A stretch of DNA of 64,000 nt from assembly GCF_036408855.1 (NCBI RefSeq), contig NZ_JAZGJQ010000002.1, forward strand, positions 186,001 through 250,000, given 5' to 3'. Of the stretch, positions 17,333 through 26,399 are shown in pieces (positions within the stretch are counted from its first letter, which is position 1; every line of letters starts with the position of its first letter). The position numbers and the translations under genes are program-made. The stretch is from Olsenella_K absiana. GTDB taxonomy: Bacteria > Actinomycetota > Coriobacteriia > Coriobacteriales > Atopobiaceae. Under the pieces are notes generated by a model. That model made no database searches, was not told the origin of the DNA, and saw nothing but the letters and a program-made list of their open reading frames with translations.

Positions 17333-17902
17333 ATGGCACAACCATCCCTCGACAAGCACGCGACCACCGACCAGAACGGCGGCTGGTCCACCCGGCGCAT
17401 CGCGGTGTGCGCCCTGTTCTGCGCCATCTCGGCGGTCTGCACGCTGTTCATCGAGTTCCCGATCATTCCCGGCATCGAGTGGCTGCGCTACGACCCGTCC
17501 GGGATCGTCGCGCTCCTCGCGGGCTTCTCGTTCGGCCCGGCGGTCGGCGCGGTCGTGTCCGTCCTGCCCTACCTCGTGCACCTCGGCACCTCGGGCGGCA
17601 TCTACGGGACCATCATGGCGATCCTCGTAACCTTCGCCATGACCGTGCCCGCCTCGCTGATCTTTCGCACCAAGCCCTCGCCCAGCCGCGCTGTCGTGGG
17701 CATGGTGGCGGGCGGCGTCATCTGCGTGGCCGCCGCCATCCTCGGCAACCTGGTCTTCACGCCGCTGTACGCCGGCATGCCCGTCGAGGCCGTCAAGGCC
17801 CTGATCGTCCCCGCGCTGCTGCCGTTCAACGTCCTCAAGGCCGCGATCAACGGCGTCGTCGCGGGCCTGCTGCTGAGGCCCGTCTCCAAGGCGATAAGGT
17901 AG
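17333..17902 (+). CDS. ribU: riboflavin ECF transporter S component
   Basis: Membrane protein of 189 residues that binds riboflavin for import. It has about six hydrophobic segments from residue 24 onward (for example RIAVCALFCAISAVCTLF and AVVGMVAGGVICVAAAI) and the family pattern EFPIIPGIEWLRYDPSG. Its FMN riboswitch supports the substrate. The ATG at 17333 follows CGGAG. The next gene encodes the ATPase and the one after that EcfT, so this S component may have a dedicated or first-served energising module. Confidence 0.93.
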   Translation: MAQPSLDKHATTDQNGGWSTRRIAVCALFCAISAVCTLFIEFPIIPGIEWLRYDPSGIVALLAGFSFGPAVGAVVSVLPYLVHLGTSGGIYGTIMAILVTFAMTVPASLIFRTKPSPSRAVVGMVAGGVICVAAAILGNLVFTPLYAGMPVEAVKALIVPALLPFNVLKAAINGVVAGLLLRPVSKAIR

Positions 17903-18039
17903 CCGGGGCCGCCCCCACTTGGCGGCCGAGCAGAGATTCAGCACGTCCCGGGGACGGTGGGCGCACGCCCGCCGTCCCCTCTCCGATCCGCCGGCGCCGG
18001 GTGCGCCGGCGGCACCCCCAAAGAAAGGCAGGTGAGCGC

Positions 18040-19965
18040 GTGGGCACGTCCCCCAGCCAAGTCCGCACGGCCCCGTGCGCCGCAGGCAGGCGGCCCGTCC
18101 CCCGGAAGGGCGGGGAGCCCCTGCTGTCGCTTCGCGGGGTCACCCTGCGCTACGACAGCGGCGTCCGCGCCCTGGACGGCGTCGACCTCGACGTCTTCCC
18201 CGCGGAGCGCCTCTGCGTCCTGGGCGCCAACGGCTCCGGCAAGTCCACGCTGGGCTCCGTGCTCTGCGGCCTCCTCGCCCCGGACGAGGGCGAGGTCACG
18301 CTCCTCGGCGAGCGCGTGCTCGCGGACGGCAGGGTGGACTTCGACGCCTACCGCCGCGCGCGCCGCGGCATCGGCCTCGTCTTCCAGAACCCGGACGACC
18401 AGATCGTCACGACCGTCGTCGAGGAGGACGTGGCCTTCGGGCCGGAGAACCTCGGCCTCGACCCGGAGGAGATCGGCCGCCGGGTGCGCCGCGAGATCCG
18501 GCGCGTCGCCCTCGACGACTACGCGAAGGCCGACCCCACGCTGCTCTCCGGCGGGCAGAAGCAGCGGCTCGCCATCGCCGGCGCGCTGGCCATGGAGCCG
18601 CGCGCGATCGTGTTCGACGAGCCTGCCGCCCTTCTCGACGTCCGCGGGCGCCGCTCGATCCTCGAGGTCATGGGCGAGCTGCGGGAGTCCGGCATCGGCA
18701 TGGTCCACATCACCCACTACATGGACGAGGCCCTCTCGGCCGACCGCGTCGTCGTGCTCGACCACGGCCGCGTCCGCCTCGAGGGCACGCCCGAGGAGGT
18801 CTTCGCGCACGCCGACCACATCCGCGACCTGGGGCTCGAGGAGCCCTTCCCGGCGCGGCTCTCCGGACGGCTCGCCGAGCTGGGCGTCGGTGTGGGCTGG
18901 ACCTGCGACCCCCAGGAGCTCGCCGCCTCCGTCGCGGCCGTCTGCGCCCACGCCCCGGCCCCGGGCGAGAAGGACGCGGGCCCCGCGACGGCCGCCGGGG
19001 AGGGCGGTCGCCAGGCCGCGCCCGCAGAGGGCCTGTGCCCCACGCCCGCGCCCGCGCGCGGTGCAGGCGCCGAGGAGCCCGCGGTCCTTGTCGACCACGT
19101 GTCCTACGGCTACGCCGACGGCATCGCGGGCACGCCCGCGGGGTCGGCCCTCGACGACGTCTCGCTCGAGGCGCTGCGCGGCGAGAGCGTCGCGATTGTC
19201 GGCCAGACCGGATCGGGCAAGTCGACCCTGCTCAGGCTCGTCTGCGCGCTCGACACGCCGGACGCCGGCACCATCAGGGTCGACGGGCTCGACACGGCCG
19301 ACAAGCGCTCGCGCCGCCTCATCCACGGGCGCATCGGCTACGTGATGCAGTTCCCCGAGCGCCAGCTCTTCGCGGAGACGGTCGCCCAGGACGTGGCCTA
19401 CGGCCCCACCAACCTGGGCCTCGCCGCCGGCGAGGTCTCCCGGCGCGTGGCCGAGGCCCTCGCGCTGGTGGGCCTCGCCGACAAGGCCGACGACTCGCCC
19501 TTCGAACTCTCCGGCGGCCAGCAGCGCCTCTGCGCGCTCGCGGGCATCCTCGCCATGCGGCCCGAGACAATCGTGCTCGACGAGCCGAGCGCCGGGCTCG
19601 ACCCGCGCGGCCGCATCGAGCTGGAGTCCATCCTCGACGACGTCCACGCGCGTGGCGCCACCGTCGTCAGGGTCACGCACTCGATGGAGGAGGCCGCCGA
19701 GGCCGAGCGCGTCGTGGTCCTCGACCGGTCGCGGGTCCTGATGCGGGGCACGCCCGCCGAGGTCTTCTCGCCCGAGAACGGCCGCGCGCTCGCTGAGGCC
19801 GGCCTGGGGCTACCCCTCCCGCTGCGCTGGGCGCTTCGCCTCGGCGAGCTGGGCGTGGACGGGCTGGGACGGCCGCTCACGACGGAGGCGCTGGCGCGCG
19901 CCGTCGCCCGGCGCGCGGGCGCGGCTCGCACCGGCGGCGGGGCCGCGAAGGGGGGCGAGGCGTAG
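18040..19965 (+). CDS. ECF transporter ATPase, EcfA1-EcfA2 fusion
   Basis: A single chain of 641 residues carries two complete ABC ATPases that energise ECF uptake; most bacteria encode them separately. First domain: Walker A GANGSGKST, signature LSGGQKQ, Walker B IVFDEPAA. Second domain (from about residue 350): Walker A GQTGSGKST, signature LSGGQQR, Walker B IVLDEPSAG. An Ala/Pro-rich linker joins them. FQNPDDQIV and QFPERQLFAE are the EcfA Q-loop motifs. I start at GTG 18040, with AGGCAGG upstream and the first homologous residues soon after. It lies 137 bases after ribU and 2 bases before ecfT. Confidence 0.93.
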   Translation: MGTSPSQVRTAPCAAGRRPVPRKGGEPLLSLRGVTLRYDSGVRALDGVDLDVFPAERLCVLGANGSGKSTLGSVLCGLLAPDEGEVTLLGERVLADGRVDFDAYRRARRGIGLVFQNPDDQIVTTVVEEDVAFGPENLGLDPEEIGRRVRREIRRVALDDYAKADPTLLSGGQKQRLAIAGALAMEPRAIVFDEPAALLDVRGRRSILEVMGELRESGIGMVHITHYMDEALSADRVVVLDHGRVRLEGTPEEVFAHADHIRDLGLEEPFPARLSGRLAELGVGVGWTCDPQELAASVAAVCAHAPAPGEKDAGPATAAGEGGRQAAPAEGLCPTPAPARGAGAEEPAVLVDHVSYGYADGIAGTPAGSALDDVSLEALRGESVAIVGQTGSGKSTLLRLVCALDTPDAGTIRVDGLDTADKRSRRLIHGRIGYVMQFPERQLFAETVAQDVAYGPTNLGLAAGEVSRRVAEALALVGLADKADDSPFELSGGQQRLCALAGILAMRPETIVLDEPSAGLDPRGRIELESILDDVHARGATVVRVTHSMEEAAEAERVVVLDRSRVLMRGTPAEVFSPENGRALAEAGLGLPLPLRWALRLGELGVDGLGRPLTTEALARAVARRAGAARTGGGAAKGGEA

Positions 19966-19967
19966 CC

Positions 19968-20768
19968 ATGGCTCTCCGGATCACGCTGGGGCAGTACTAC
20001 CCCGCCCAGTCGCCGCTGCACCGGATGGACCCGCGTGCCAAGCTCGTGTGCATCCTCGTGCTGGTGGTGACCTGCTTCTTCATCAACTCCCCGCTGCAGC
20101 TCGCCTACGGCTACGCGGCGCTGGTCGCCCTCGTGGCCTCCTCGCGCGTGCCGCTCGGCAAGGTCCTCGCCTCCACGCGGGCGCTGATCGCGACCTTCGC
20201 CATCCTGAGCCTGTTCAACCTGCTCGTGCGGCCCACGGGCACGCCCCTGGCGCAGCTGGGCCCCATCCTCATCACCACCGACGGCGCCTGGGCGGCCGTC
20301 CTCTACACGTTGAGGCTCGTCATCGCGGTCGTGGCCTGCGCCCTGCTGCTGCTCACGACCACGCCGACCTCGCTCACCGACGCCCTCGACTCGCTGCTCT
20401 CGCCGCTGGCGCGCCTGGGCCTGCCCGCCCACGAGATCGCCATGATCTTCTCGCTGATGCTGCGCTTCATCCCGACGCTGGCCGACGAGGCCTCCGCCGT
20501 CATCGACGCGCAGACCGCGCGCGGCGGCGCCTTCGGCCAGGGCTCGCCCGTCCACCGCGTCAAGGCCGTGGGCCCCGTGATCGTGGCCCTCCTGGCGAGC
20601 TCCATGCGCCACGCCAACGGGCTCTCGCGCGCGCTCGGCGCCCGCTGCTACGAGGGCGCCCAGACGCGCAGCCGCTGGCACCCACTCGCGATGCGCCCGT
20701 CCGACTGGGGCTTCGTCGCCCTCGCGGCGGCCTACGTGGCGGGCCTGCTCCTGCTGGGGGGCGTCTAG
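19968..20768 (+). CDS. ecfT: ECF transporter transmembrane component T
   Basis: Integral membrane scaffold of 266 residues that couples the ATPases to S components. About five hydrophobic segments are visible. The two Ala-Arg-Gly type coupling motifs are TARGG near 184 and GARCYEG near 226; the second has Cys in place of Gly. The ATG follows the ATPase stop by 2 bases, so translation is coupled. Confidence 0.93.
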   Translation: MALRITLGQYYPAQSPLHRMDPRAKLVCILVLVVTCFFINSPLQLAYGYAALVALVASSRVPLGKVLASTRALIATFAILSLFNLLVRPTGTPLAQLGPILITTDGAWAAVLYTLRLVIAVVACALLLLTTTPTSLTDALDSLLSPLARLGLPAHEIAMIFSLMLRFIPTLADEASAVIDAQTARGGAFGQGSPVHRVKAVGPVIVALLASSMRHANGLSRALGARCYEGAQTRSRWHPLAMRPSDWGFVALAAAYVAGLLLLGGV

Positions 20769-20812
20769 GCGCCCGGCGGGCCGGCGCGGCGCGGCGGGCG
20801 CTCGCGGGTGCC

Positions 20813-20845
20813 GGCCGGGCGCGGGCGCCCCGCCCGCGCCCGGCC
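20813..20845. terminator. bidirectional hairpin between ecfT and the transglutaminase gene
   Basis: A perfect 15-base GC stem (20813-20827 with 20831-20845) around a 3-base loop fills the gap between the two convergent genes and can act on both transcripts. Confidence 0.75.
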
Positions 20846-20848
20846 TCC

Positions 20849-22357
20849 CTAGGCCTCCTCGAAGTCCACGACCTCGACGGAGCGCTCCATCTCGGAGCCG
20901 GCGAGGCCGACGTCTCCCACGCTCATCTCGCCGCGCTGGTTGTCAAAGGGGTCCTCGCGCAGGGCGTCGTCGGGCGGCGTGAGCGGCTCGTAGAAGTCCG
21001 TGCAGGCGATCATCCGGAGCGGGTCGAGGTTGCCGAAGTAGTGGGTGCGGCGCAGCTCGTCCCCCGAGCGGTAGGCGCTCGCGCCGAACGAGCAGTCCAC
21101 CCAGCGCCAGCCGTAGGGCCCGGCGTAGAACTGCGCCCAGTCGTGCGGGCGGGCGCCCTGCGGCCGCACGTAGAGGCCGCTCTGCCAGCGCGCGGGCACG
21201 CCGGCGATCCTGCAGAGGGTGATGAAGAGCAGGGACATGCAGCCGCAGTCGCCCGTGAGGGTGCGCGCCGTGGTGTCGGCGATGCTGCCGAGGGCCACGT
21301 AGGCCGGCTGGTAGTGGTACTTGACGCTGCTCGTCACGTAGTCGTAGATCGCGCGGGCGCGCGAGAGCGCGTCGCGCCGCTCGCCCACCACCCTGCGCGC
21401 GAGCGCGCGCAGGAAGGGTGTGAAGACGATGTGCGGGGCCTTCTCGCCCAGGTAGGGCGCGAGGTCCGTCGGCGCGTCCGCGGGGCCGGGGTAAGTGGGC
21501 ACGCCCTGGCGCCGCCTGGAGCCCGCCTCGTCCGCGGCCTGATAGAGGGCGACGTAGGGAACCTGGATGGTGTAGCGGTAGAGCACCTGGAAGCTCGCGC
21601 GGCCCTCCACGAGGGGAAGCTCGGCCCCCCTGCCCTCCCAGAAGATCGTCCGCTGCGCGGAGTCGACCGGCGAGACCACGCCGCCGGGCGTGGACTCGTA
21701 GAAGACCTCGACGCCGCGCTGCTCGCCGCACTCGACCGGCAGCGGGAGCCAGGCCCTGACGACGTCTTCCGGCGCCACCGGCGCCCTCGAAGCGACGGTC
21801 GCGCGCAGGGTGATGCGGCGCGCCTGCGAGCAGGTCTCACGCATGGAGACGAGGGTGCGGACCAGCCCCTTGGCGTCCGGGTCCCGACTCGCCTCCAGAC
21901 CGGGGACCTCGCCGGCGTGGCGCTCGAGGGTCTCCAGGTAGCGCGGCAGGAAGCGGCGCTCGCCGTCTATCTCGCGCCAGTCCACCAGGCGGCGCTCCAT
22001 CAGCTCGTCGAGCAGGGCGTCGGCGTCGCCCGAGGCGCCCTTCAGCCTCCCCCTGAGGCCTCCCAGCACGTCCTCCCTGCTGAGGCGGTACTCCTGGCAC
22101 ACGCGCCTGAGCCGGTAGAGCTCCACGCGCAGCCGCGCCGCGCGCTCCGGCTCGAGGTCGCCGGCCGCGAGCTCCCCCTCGATCCTGCGCATAGCCTCGC
22201 TCGTCCGCCCGGAGCGCTCGAGGCGCTCGAGGCCGGGGTCGAGCGGCCTGGACACGAGCGCGAAGTCCTCGTTCCTGACGGACGCGCGCAGGCGCGCGTC
22301 CTTCTCGGCCGCCCACGTCGAAGACGGCGCCCCGACAGCTGAAGCCTCACCGGACAT
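20849..22357 (-). CDS. transglutaminase-like domain protein
   Basis: A 502-residue protein with a C-terminal transglutaminase-like (papain-fold) domain. The likely triad is Cys in GDCGCMS, His in PHDWAQF and Asp in VDCSFG. The N-terminal half is Arg/Glu-rich and helical, without a signal peptide, so it is probably cytosolic. Members of this family act as proteases or amidases, but the substrate here is unknown. I start at ATG 22357 because GGAGG lies upstream; the frame is open further but without a ribosome binding site. Confidence 0.85.
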   Translation of the reverse strand: MSGEASAVGAPSSTWAAEKDARLRASVRNEDFALVSRPLDPGLERLERSGRTSEAMRRIEGELAAGDLEPERAARLRVELYRLRRVCQEYRLSREDVLGGLRGRLKGASGDADALLDELMERRLVDWREIDGERRFLPRYLETLERHAGEVPGLEASRDPDAKGLVRTLVSMRETCSQARRITLRATVASRAPVAPEDVVRAWLPLPVECGEQRGVEVFYESTPGGVVSPVDSAQRTIFWEGRGAELPLVEGRASFQVLYRYTIQVPYVALYQAADEAGSRRRQGVPTYPGPADAPTDLAPYLGEKAPHIVFTPFLRALARRVVGERRDALSRARAIYDYVTSSVKYHYQPAYVALGSIADTTARTLTGDCGCMSLLFITLCRIAGVPARWQSGLYVRPQGARPHDWAQFYAGPYGWRWVDCSFGASAYRSGDELRRTHYFGNLDPLRMIACTDFYEPLTPPDDALREDPFDNQRGEMSVGDVGLAGSEMERSVEVVDFEEA

Positions 22358-22532
22358 GGCTGAACCTCCGTTCCGTCGCGGGATGCGGAAATGATAGCCA
22401 AGCCCGCCGCCGGCGGGCCGCCGTGGTCCGTGGACGCTGCGCAAACCTCCGTAAACTGCCCCGCCCGACCGTGCGGGCGAACTATCATGGACGAGTACCC
22501 TCCGGCAACGACAACCAGGGAAGGCAGGACCT

Positions 22533-25500
22533 ATGGTCTCTCGCGTCTACGTAGAGAAGAAGCCTGGATTCGACGTGGAGGCGAGCCAGCTCCGGCACGA
22601 GCTGCGCCACACGCTCGGTATCTCGGCCATCACCGACCTCAGACTCATCAACCGCTACGACGTCGAGGGGATCTCCGACGAGCTGTTCGAGCAGTGCATA
22701 CCCACCGTCTTCAGCGAGCCCCAGAGCGACGTTGCCTCCCGCGACCTGCCCGACCTCTCCGGCCTGCGCGTGTTCGCCGTCGAGTCCCTCCCCGGCCAGT
22801 TCGACCAGCGCGCTGCCTCCGCGAGCGAGTGCGTGCAGCTCATCTCCCAGGGCGAGCGCCCCGAGGTGCGCTGCGCCAAGCTCTACGCCATCGGCGGCGA
22901 CGTGACCGACGCCGACCTCGAGGCCGTCAAGCGCTACGTGATCAACCCGGTCGAGTCGCGCGAGGCCTCCCTCGAGGAGCGCGAGACGCTCCGCGTTGCC
23001 TACCCCGAGCCCGCGGACGTCGAGGTCCTGGACGGCTTCCTCGACCTCACGGACGACGAGCTCGCGGCCTTCATCGACGAGCGCGGCCTGGCCATGGACC
23101 TCGCCGACATCCAGTTCTGCCAGAGGTACTTCTCCGACGAGGGCCGCGTGCCGACCATCACGGAGATCCGCATGATCGACACCTACTGGTCCGACCACTG
23201 CCGCCACACCACCTTCGGCACCCAGCTCGACCAGGTGAGGATCGACGACGAGGTCGTCTGGGAGGCCTTCAACCGCTACCTCGCGATGCGCGAGGAGCTC
23301 GGCCGCGCCGAGCGCCCCGTCTGCCTCATGGACATGGGCACCATCGGCGCCAAGTGGCTCGAGCACGAGGGCAAGCTCGAGAACCTCGACAAGTCCGAGG
23401 AGATCAACGCCTGCACGGTGAAGGTCAAGGTGGACGTCGACGGCACCGACGAGGACTGGCTCTTCCTCTTCAAGAACGAGACCCACAACCACCCGACCGA
23501 AATCGAGCCCTTCGGCGGCGCGGCCACCTGCATCGGCGGCGCCATCCGTGACCCGCTGTCCGGCCGCAGCTACGTCTACCAGGCCATGCGCGTGACCGGC
23601 GCGGGCGACCCGAGGGTCCCGGTCTCAGAGACCCTGCCTGGCAAGCTCCCGCAGCGCAAGATCTGCCGCACCGCGGCGGCCGGCTACTCCTCCTACGGCA
23701 ACCAGATCGGCCTGGCCACCGGCAAGGTCGACGAGGTCTACGACCCCGGCTACGTGGCCAAGCGCATGGAGATCGGCGCCGTCGTGGGCGCCACCCCGGC
23801 CGACCACGTGCGCCGCGAGTGCCCGGCGCCGGGCGACAAGATCGTCCTGCTCGGCGGGCGCACCGGCCGCGACGGCATCGGCGGCGCCACCGGCTCCTCC
23901 AAGGCCCACAACGTCGAGTCGCTCGAGAAGGACGGCGCCGAGGTCCAGAAGGGCAACGCCCCGACCGAGCGCAAGCTGCAGCGCCTCTTCCGTCGCGGCG
24001 ACGCCTGCCGCCTGATCAAGCGCTGCAACGACTTCGGCGCGGGCGGCGTCTCCGTCGCCATCGGCGAGCTGGCCGACGGCCTCTACATCGACCTCGACCG
24101 CGTCCCCAAGAAGTACGAGGGCCTCGACGGCACCGAGCTCGCCATCTCCGAGTCCCAGGAGCGCATGGCCGTGGCCCTCGCGCCCGAGGACGTGGACGAG
24201 TTCCTCGGCTACGCGGCCGAGGAGAACCTCGAGGCCACGGTCGTGGCCCGCGTCACCGAGTCCCCGCGCCTGGTCATGACCTGGCGCGGCAAGACCATCG
24301 TCGACGTGAGCCGCGCGTTCCTCTCCTCCAACGGCGCCCCCAAGCACCAGGTGGTCCACATCGAGCACCAGGAGCCCTGGCAGCCCACCTGGGAGGGCGA
24401 CGACCTCGCCGACAGGCTCGACGCGGTCCTCTCCGACCTCAACGTCGCCTGCAACAAGGGCCTCTCCGAGCGCTTCGACTCCACGATCGGCGCGGCCACG
24501 GTCCTCATGCCCTTCGGCGGCAGGCGCCAGCTCACCCCGTCGATGGCGATGGCGGCCAAGCTCCCCGTCGAGGGCGAGACCACGACCTGCTCCGGCATGG
24601 CCTGGGGCTTCAACCCGCGCCTGATGGAGCACGACCAGTTCCGCGGCGCGTACCTGTCCGTCGTCGAGTCGCTCTCCAAGCTCGTGGCCGCGGGCTTCGA
24701 GCACAGGAAGGCCTACCTCACCTTCCAGGAGTACTTCGAGAAGCTCCGCGACGTCCCCGAGCGCTGGGGCAAGCCCGCGGCGGCCGTCCTCGGCGCCCTC
24801 ATGGCCCAGGCCGACCTCGGCGTCGCGTCGATCGGCGGCAAGGACTCCATGTCCGGCTCCTTCGAGGACCTCGACGTGCCGCCGACCCTGGTCTCATTCG
24901 CCACGGCCGTCGGCAGCGTCGGGCGCGTGTGCTCCCCCGAGCTCAAGCACGCCGGCGACCGCCTGTGGGCGATCCTGCCCGCCTACGGCGAGTGCAACCT
25001 GCGTCCGACGCCGGAGTCGCTGCTCGCGACCTTCGACGCCGTCGAGGGGCTCGTCGGCCGCGGCGAGGCGCGCGCGGTGGCGACGCCCGGCTACGGCGGC
25101 TGGGCCGAGGGCCTCTTCAAGATGTGCGTCGGCAACGAGCTCGGCATCCGCTTCGACGAGGGCTTCGACACCGACCGCCTCTTCAACCTCGCCTACGGCA
25201 GCTTCGTGGTCGAGCTCGCGCCCGGCGTGAGCCCCGAGGCGCCGGCCGGCGTCTTCGTGGAGCCCTTCGGCACCGTGGTCGAGGACTACCTCTGGATCGT
25301 GGGCGACAAGGGCCTCGACCTCGCCGACGCCGAGGAGGCCTGGAAGGAGCCCCTGGCCGAGGTCTACCCGTGGGAGCAGGCGGGCGAGCGCGTGGAGGTC
25401 GTCTCGCACACCACCGGCGGCGGCATGTCCGCCCCCGCCGTCAAGCTCGCGCGCCCGCACGTCGTGATCCCGGTCTTCCCGGGCAACAACTGCGAGTACG

Positions 25501-26252
25501 ACAGCGCCGCCGCCTTCGAGCGCGCCGGTGCCGACGTCACGACCCTCGTGGTCAACAACCTCACGCCCGAGCGCGTCGCCGAGAGCGCGCGTGCCCTCGT
25601 CGACGAGATCCGCCGCTCGCAGATCGTCATGATCCCCGGCGGCTTCTCCGGCGGCGACGAGCCCGACGGCTCCGCCAAGTTCATCACGAGCTTCTTCCGC
25701 AACCCCGCGGTCACCGAGGCCGTCCGCGACCTCCTCAACGCCCGCGACGGCCTGATGCTCGGCATCTGCAACGGCTTCCAGGCCTTGGTCAAGCTCGGCC
25801 TCGTGCCCTTCGGCGACATCGTGGACATGAGCGACGAGTGCGCCACCCTCACCTTCAACACCATCGGCCGCCACCAGAGCCGCCTCGTGCGCACCCGCGT
25901 CGCGAGCGACCTCTCGCCCTGGCTCTCCAAGTGCGCGGTCGGCGACGTCCACACCATCGCCATCAGCCACGGCGAGGGCCGCTTCGTGGCGCCCCAGGCC
26001 CTTCTCGACGAGCTCGTCGCCAAGGGCCAGGTGGCGACCCAGTACGTGGACGAGGACGGCGTGCCGTCCCTCGACCTCGACGTCAACCCCAACGGCTCCA
26101 TGCTCGCCATCGAGGGCATCACGAGCCCGGACGGGCGCGTCCTCGGCAAGATGGGCCACACGGAGCGCTACACCTCCGGGACCTACAAGAACGTCGACGG
26201 CAACCCCTACCAGCCCCTCTTCGAGGGCGGCGTGGCGTACTTCGCAGACTAG
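22533..26252 (+). CDS. purL: phosphoribosylformylglycinamidine synthase, long form
   Basis: Fourth step of purine synthesis: FGAR plus glutamine and ATP to FGAM. At 1,239 residues it is the single-chain form with PurS-like N-terminus, two AIRS-type synthase halves and a C-terminal glutaminase. DTYWSDHCRHTTFGT and NETHNHPTEIEPFGGAATC are the catalytic-domain signatures. The glutaminase starts near residue 976, with nucleophile Cys1079 (LGICNGFQ) and the His-Glu pair in SHGEGRF. The long form is usual in proteobacteria and eukaryotes and also known in some Clostridia and Coriobacteria. The gene stands alone with a strong terminator. Confidence 0.96.
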   Translation: MVSRVYVEKKPGFDVEASQLRHELRHTLGISAITDLRLINRYDVEGISDELFEQCIPTVFSEPQSDVASRDLPDLSGLRVFAVESLPGQFDQRAASASECVQLISQGERPEVRCAKLYAIGGDVTDADLEAVKRYVINPVESREASLEERETLRVAYPEPADVEVLDGFLDLTDDELAAFIDERGLAMDLADIQFCQRYFSDEGRVPTITEIRMIDTYWSDHCRHTTFGTQLDQVRIDDEVVWEAFNRYLAMREELGRAERPVCLMDMGTIGAKWLEHEGKLENLDKSEEINACTVKVKVDVDGTDEDWLFLFKNETHNHPTEIEPFGGAATCIGGAIRDPLSGRSYVYQAMRVTGAGDPRVPVSETLPGKLPQRKICRTAAAGYSSYGNQIGLATGKVDEVYDPGYVAKRMEIGAVVGATPADHVRRECPAPGDKIVLLGGRTGRDGIGGATGSSKAHNVESLEKDGAEVQKGNAPTERKLQRLFRRGDACRLIKRCNDFGAGGVSVAIGELADGLYIDLDRVPKKYEGLDGTELAISESQERMAVALAPEDVDEFLGYAAEENLEATVVARVTESPRLVMTWRGKTIVDVSRAFLSSNGAPKHQVVHIEHQEPWQPTWEGDDLADRLDAVLSDLNVACNKGLSERFDSTIGAATVLMPFGGRRQLTPSMAMAAKLPVEGETTTCSGMAWGFNPRLMEHDQFRGAYLSVVESLSKLVAAGFEHRKAYLTFQEYFEKLRDVPERWGKPAAAVLGALMAQADLGVASIGGKDSMSGSFEDLDVPPTLVSFATAVGSVGRVCSPELKHAGDRLWAILPAYGECNLRPTPESLLATFDAVEGLVGRGEARAVATPGYGGWAEGLFKMCVGNELGIRFDEGFDTDRLFNLAYGSFVVELAPGVSPEAPAGVFVEPFGTVVEDYLWIVGDKGLDLADAEEAWKEPLAEVYPWEQAGERVEVVSHTTGGGMSAPAVKLARPHVVIPVFPGNNCEYDSAAAFERAGADVTTLVVNNLTPERVAESARALVDEIRRSQIVMIPGGFSGGDEPDGSAKFITSFFRNPAVTEAVRDLLNARDGLMLGICNGFQALVKLGLVPFGDIVDMSDECATLTFNTIGRHQSRLVRTRVASDLSPWLSKCAVGDVHTIAISHGEGRFVAPQALLDELVAKGQVATQYVDEDGVPSLDLDVNPNGSMLAIEGITSPDGRVLGKMGHTERYTSGTYKNVDGNPYQPLFEGGVAYFAD

Positions 26253-26283
26253 CGACCACGCCCGCACGAAGGGACCCGAGCCT

Positions 26284-26326
26284 GGGGCCCGCACGACCGG
26301 TACGAGCCGGCCGCGCGGGCCCCTTT
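26284..26326 (+). terminator. terminator after purL
   Basis: GGGGCCCGC (26284-26292) pairs with GCGGGCCCC (26315-26323), with an inner CCGG/CCGG stem, followed by TTT. Confidence 0.8.
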
Positions 26327-26399
26327 CCCATGCGGCGGGCCGCCGCGCGGGGCGCGCACGGCTAGAATTGGTCGCGTACCCCAGACGCGAAGGAGGAAC

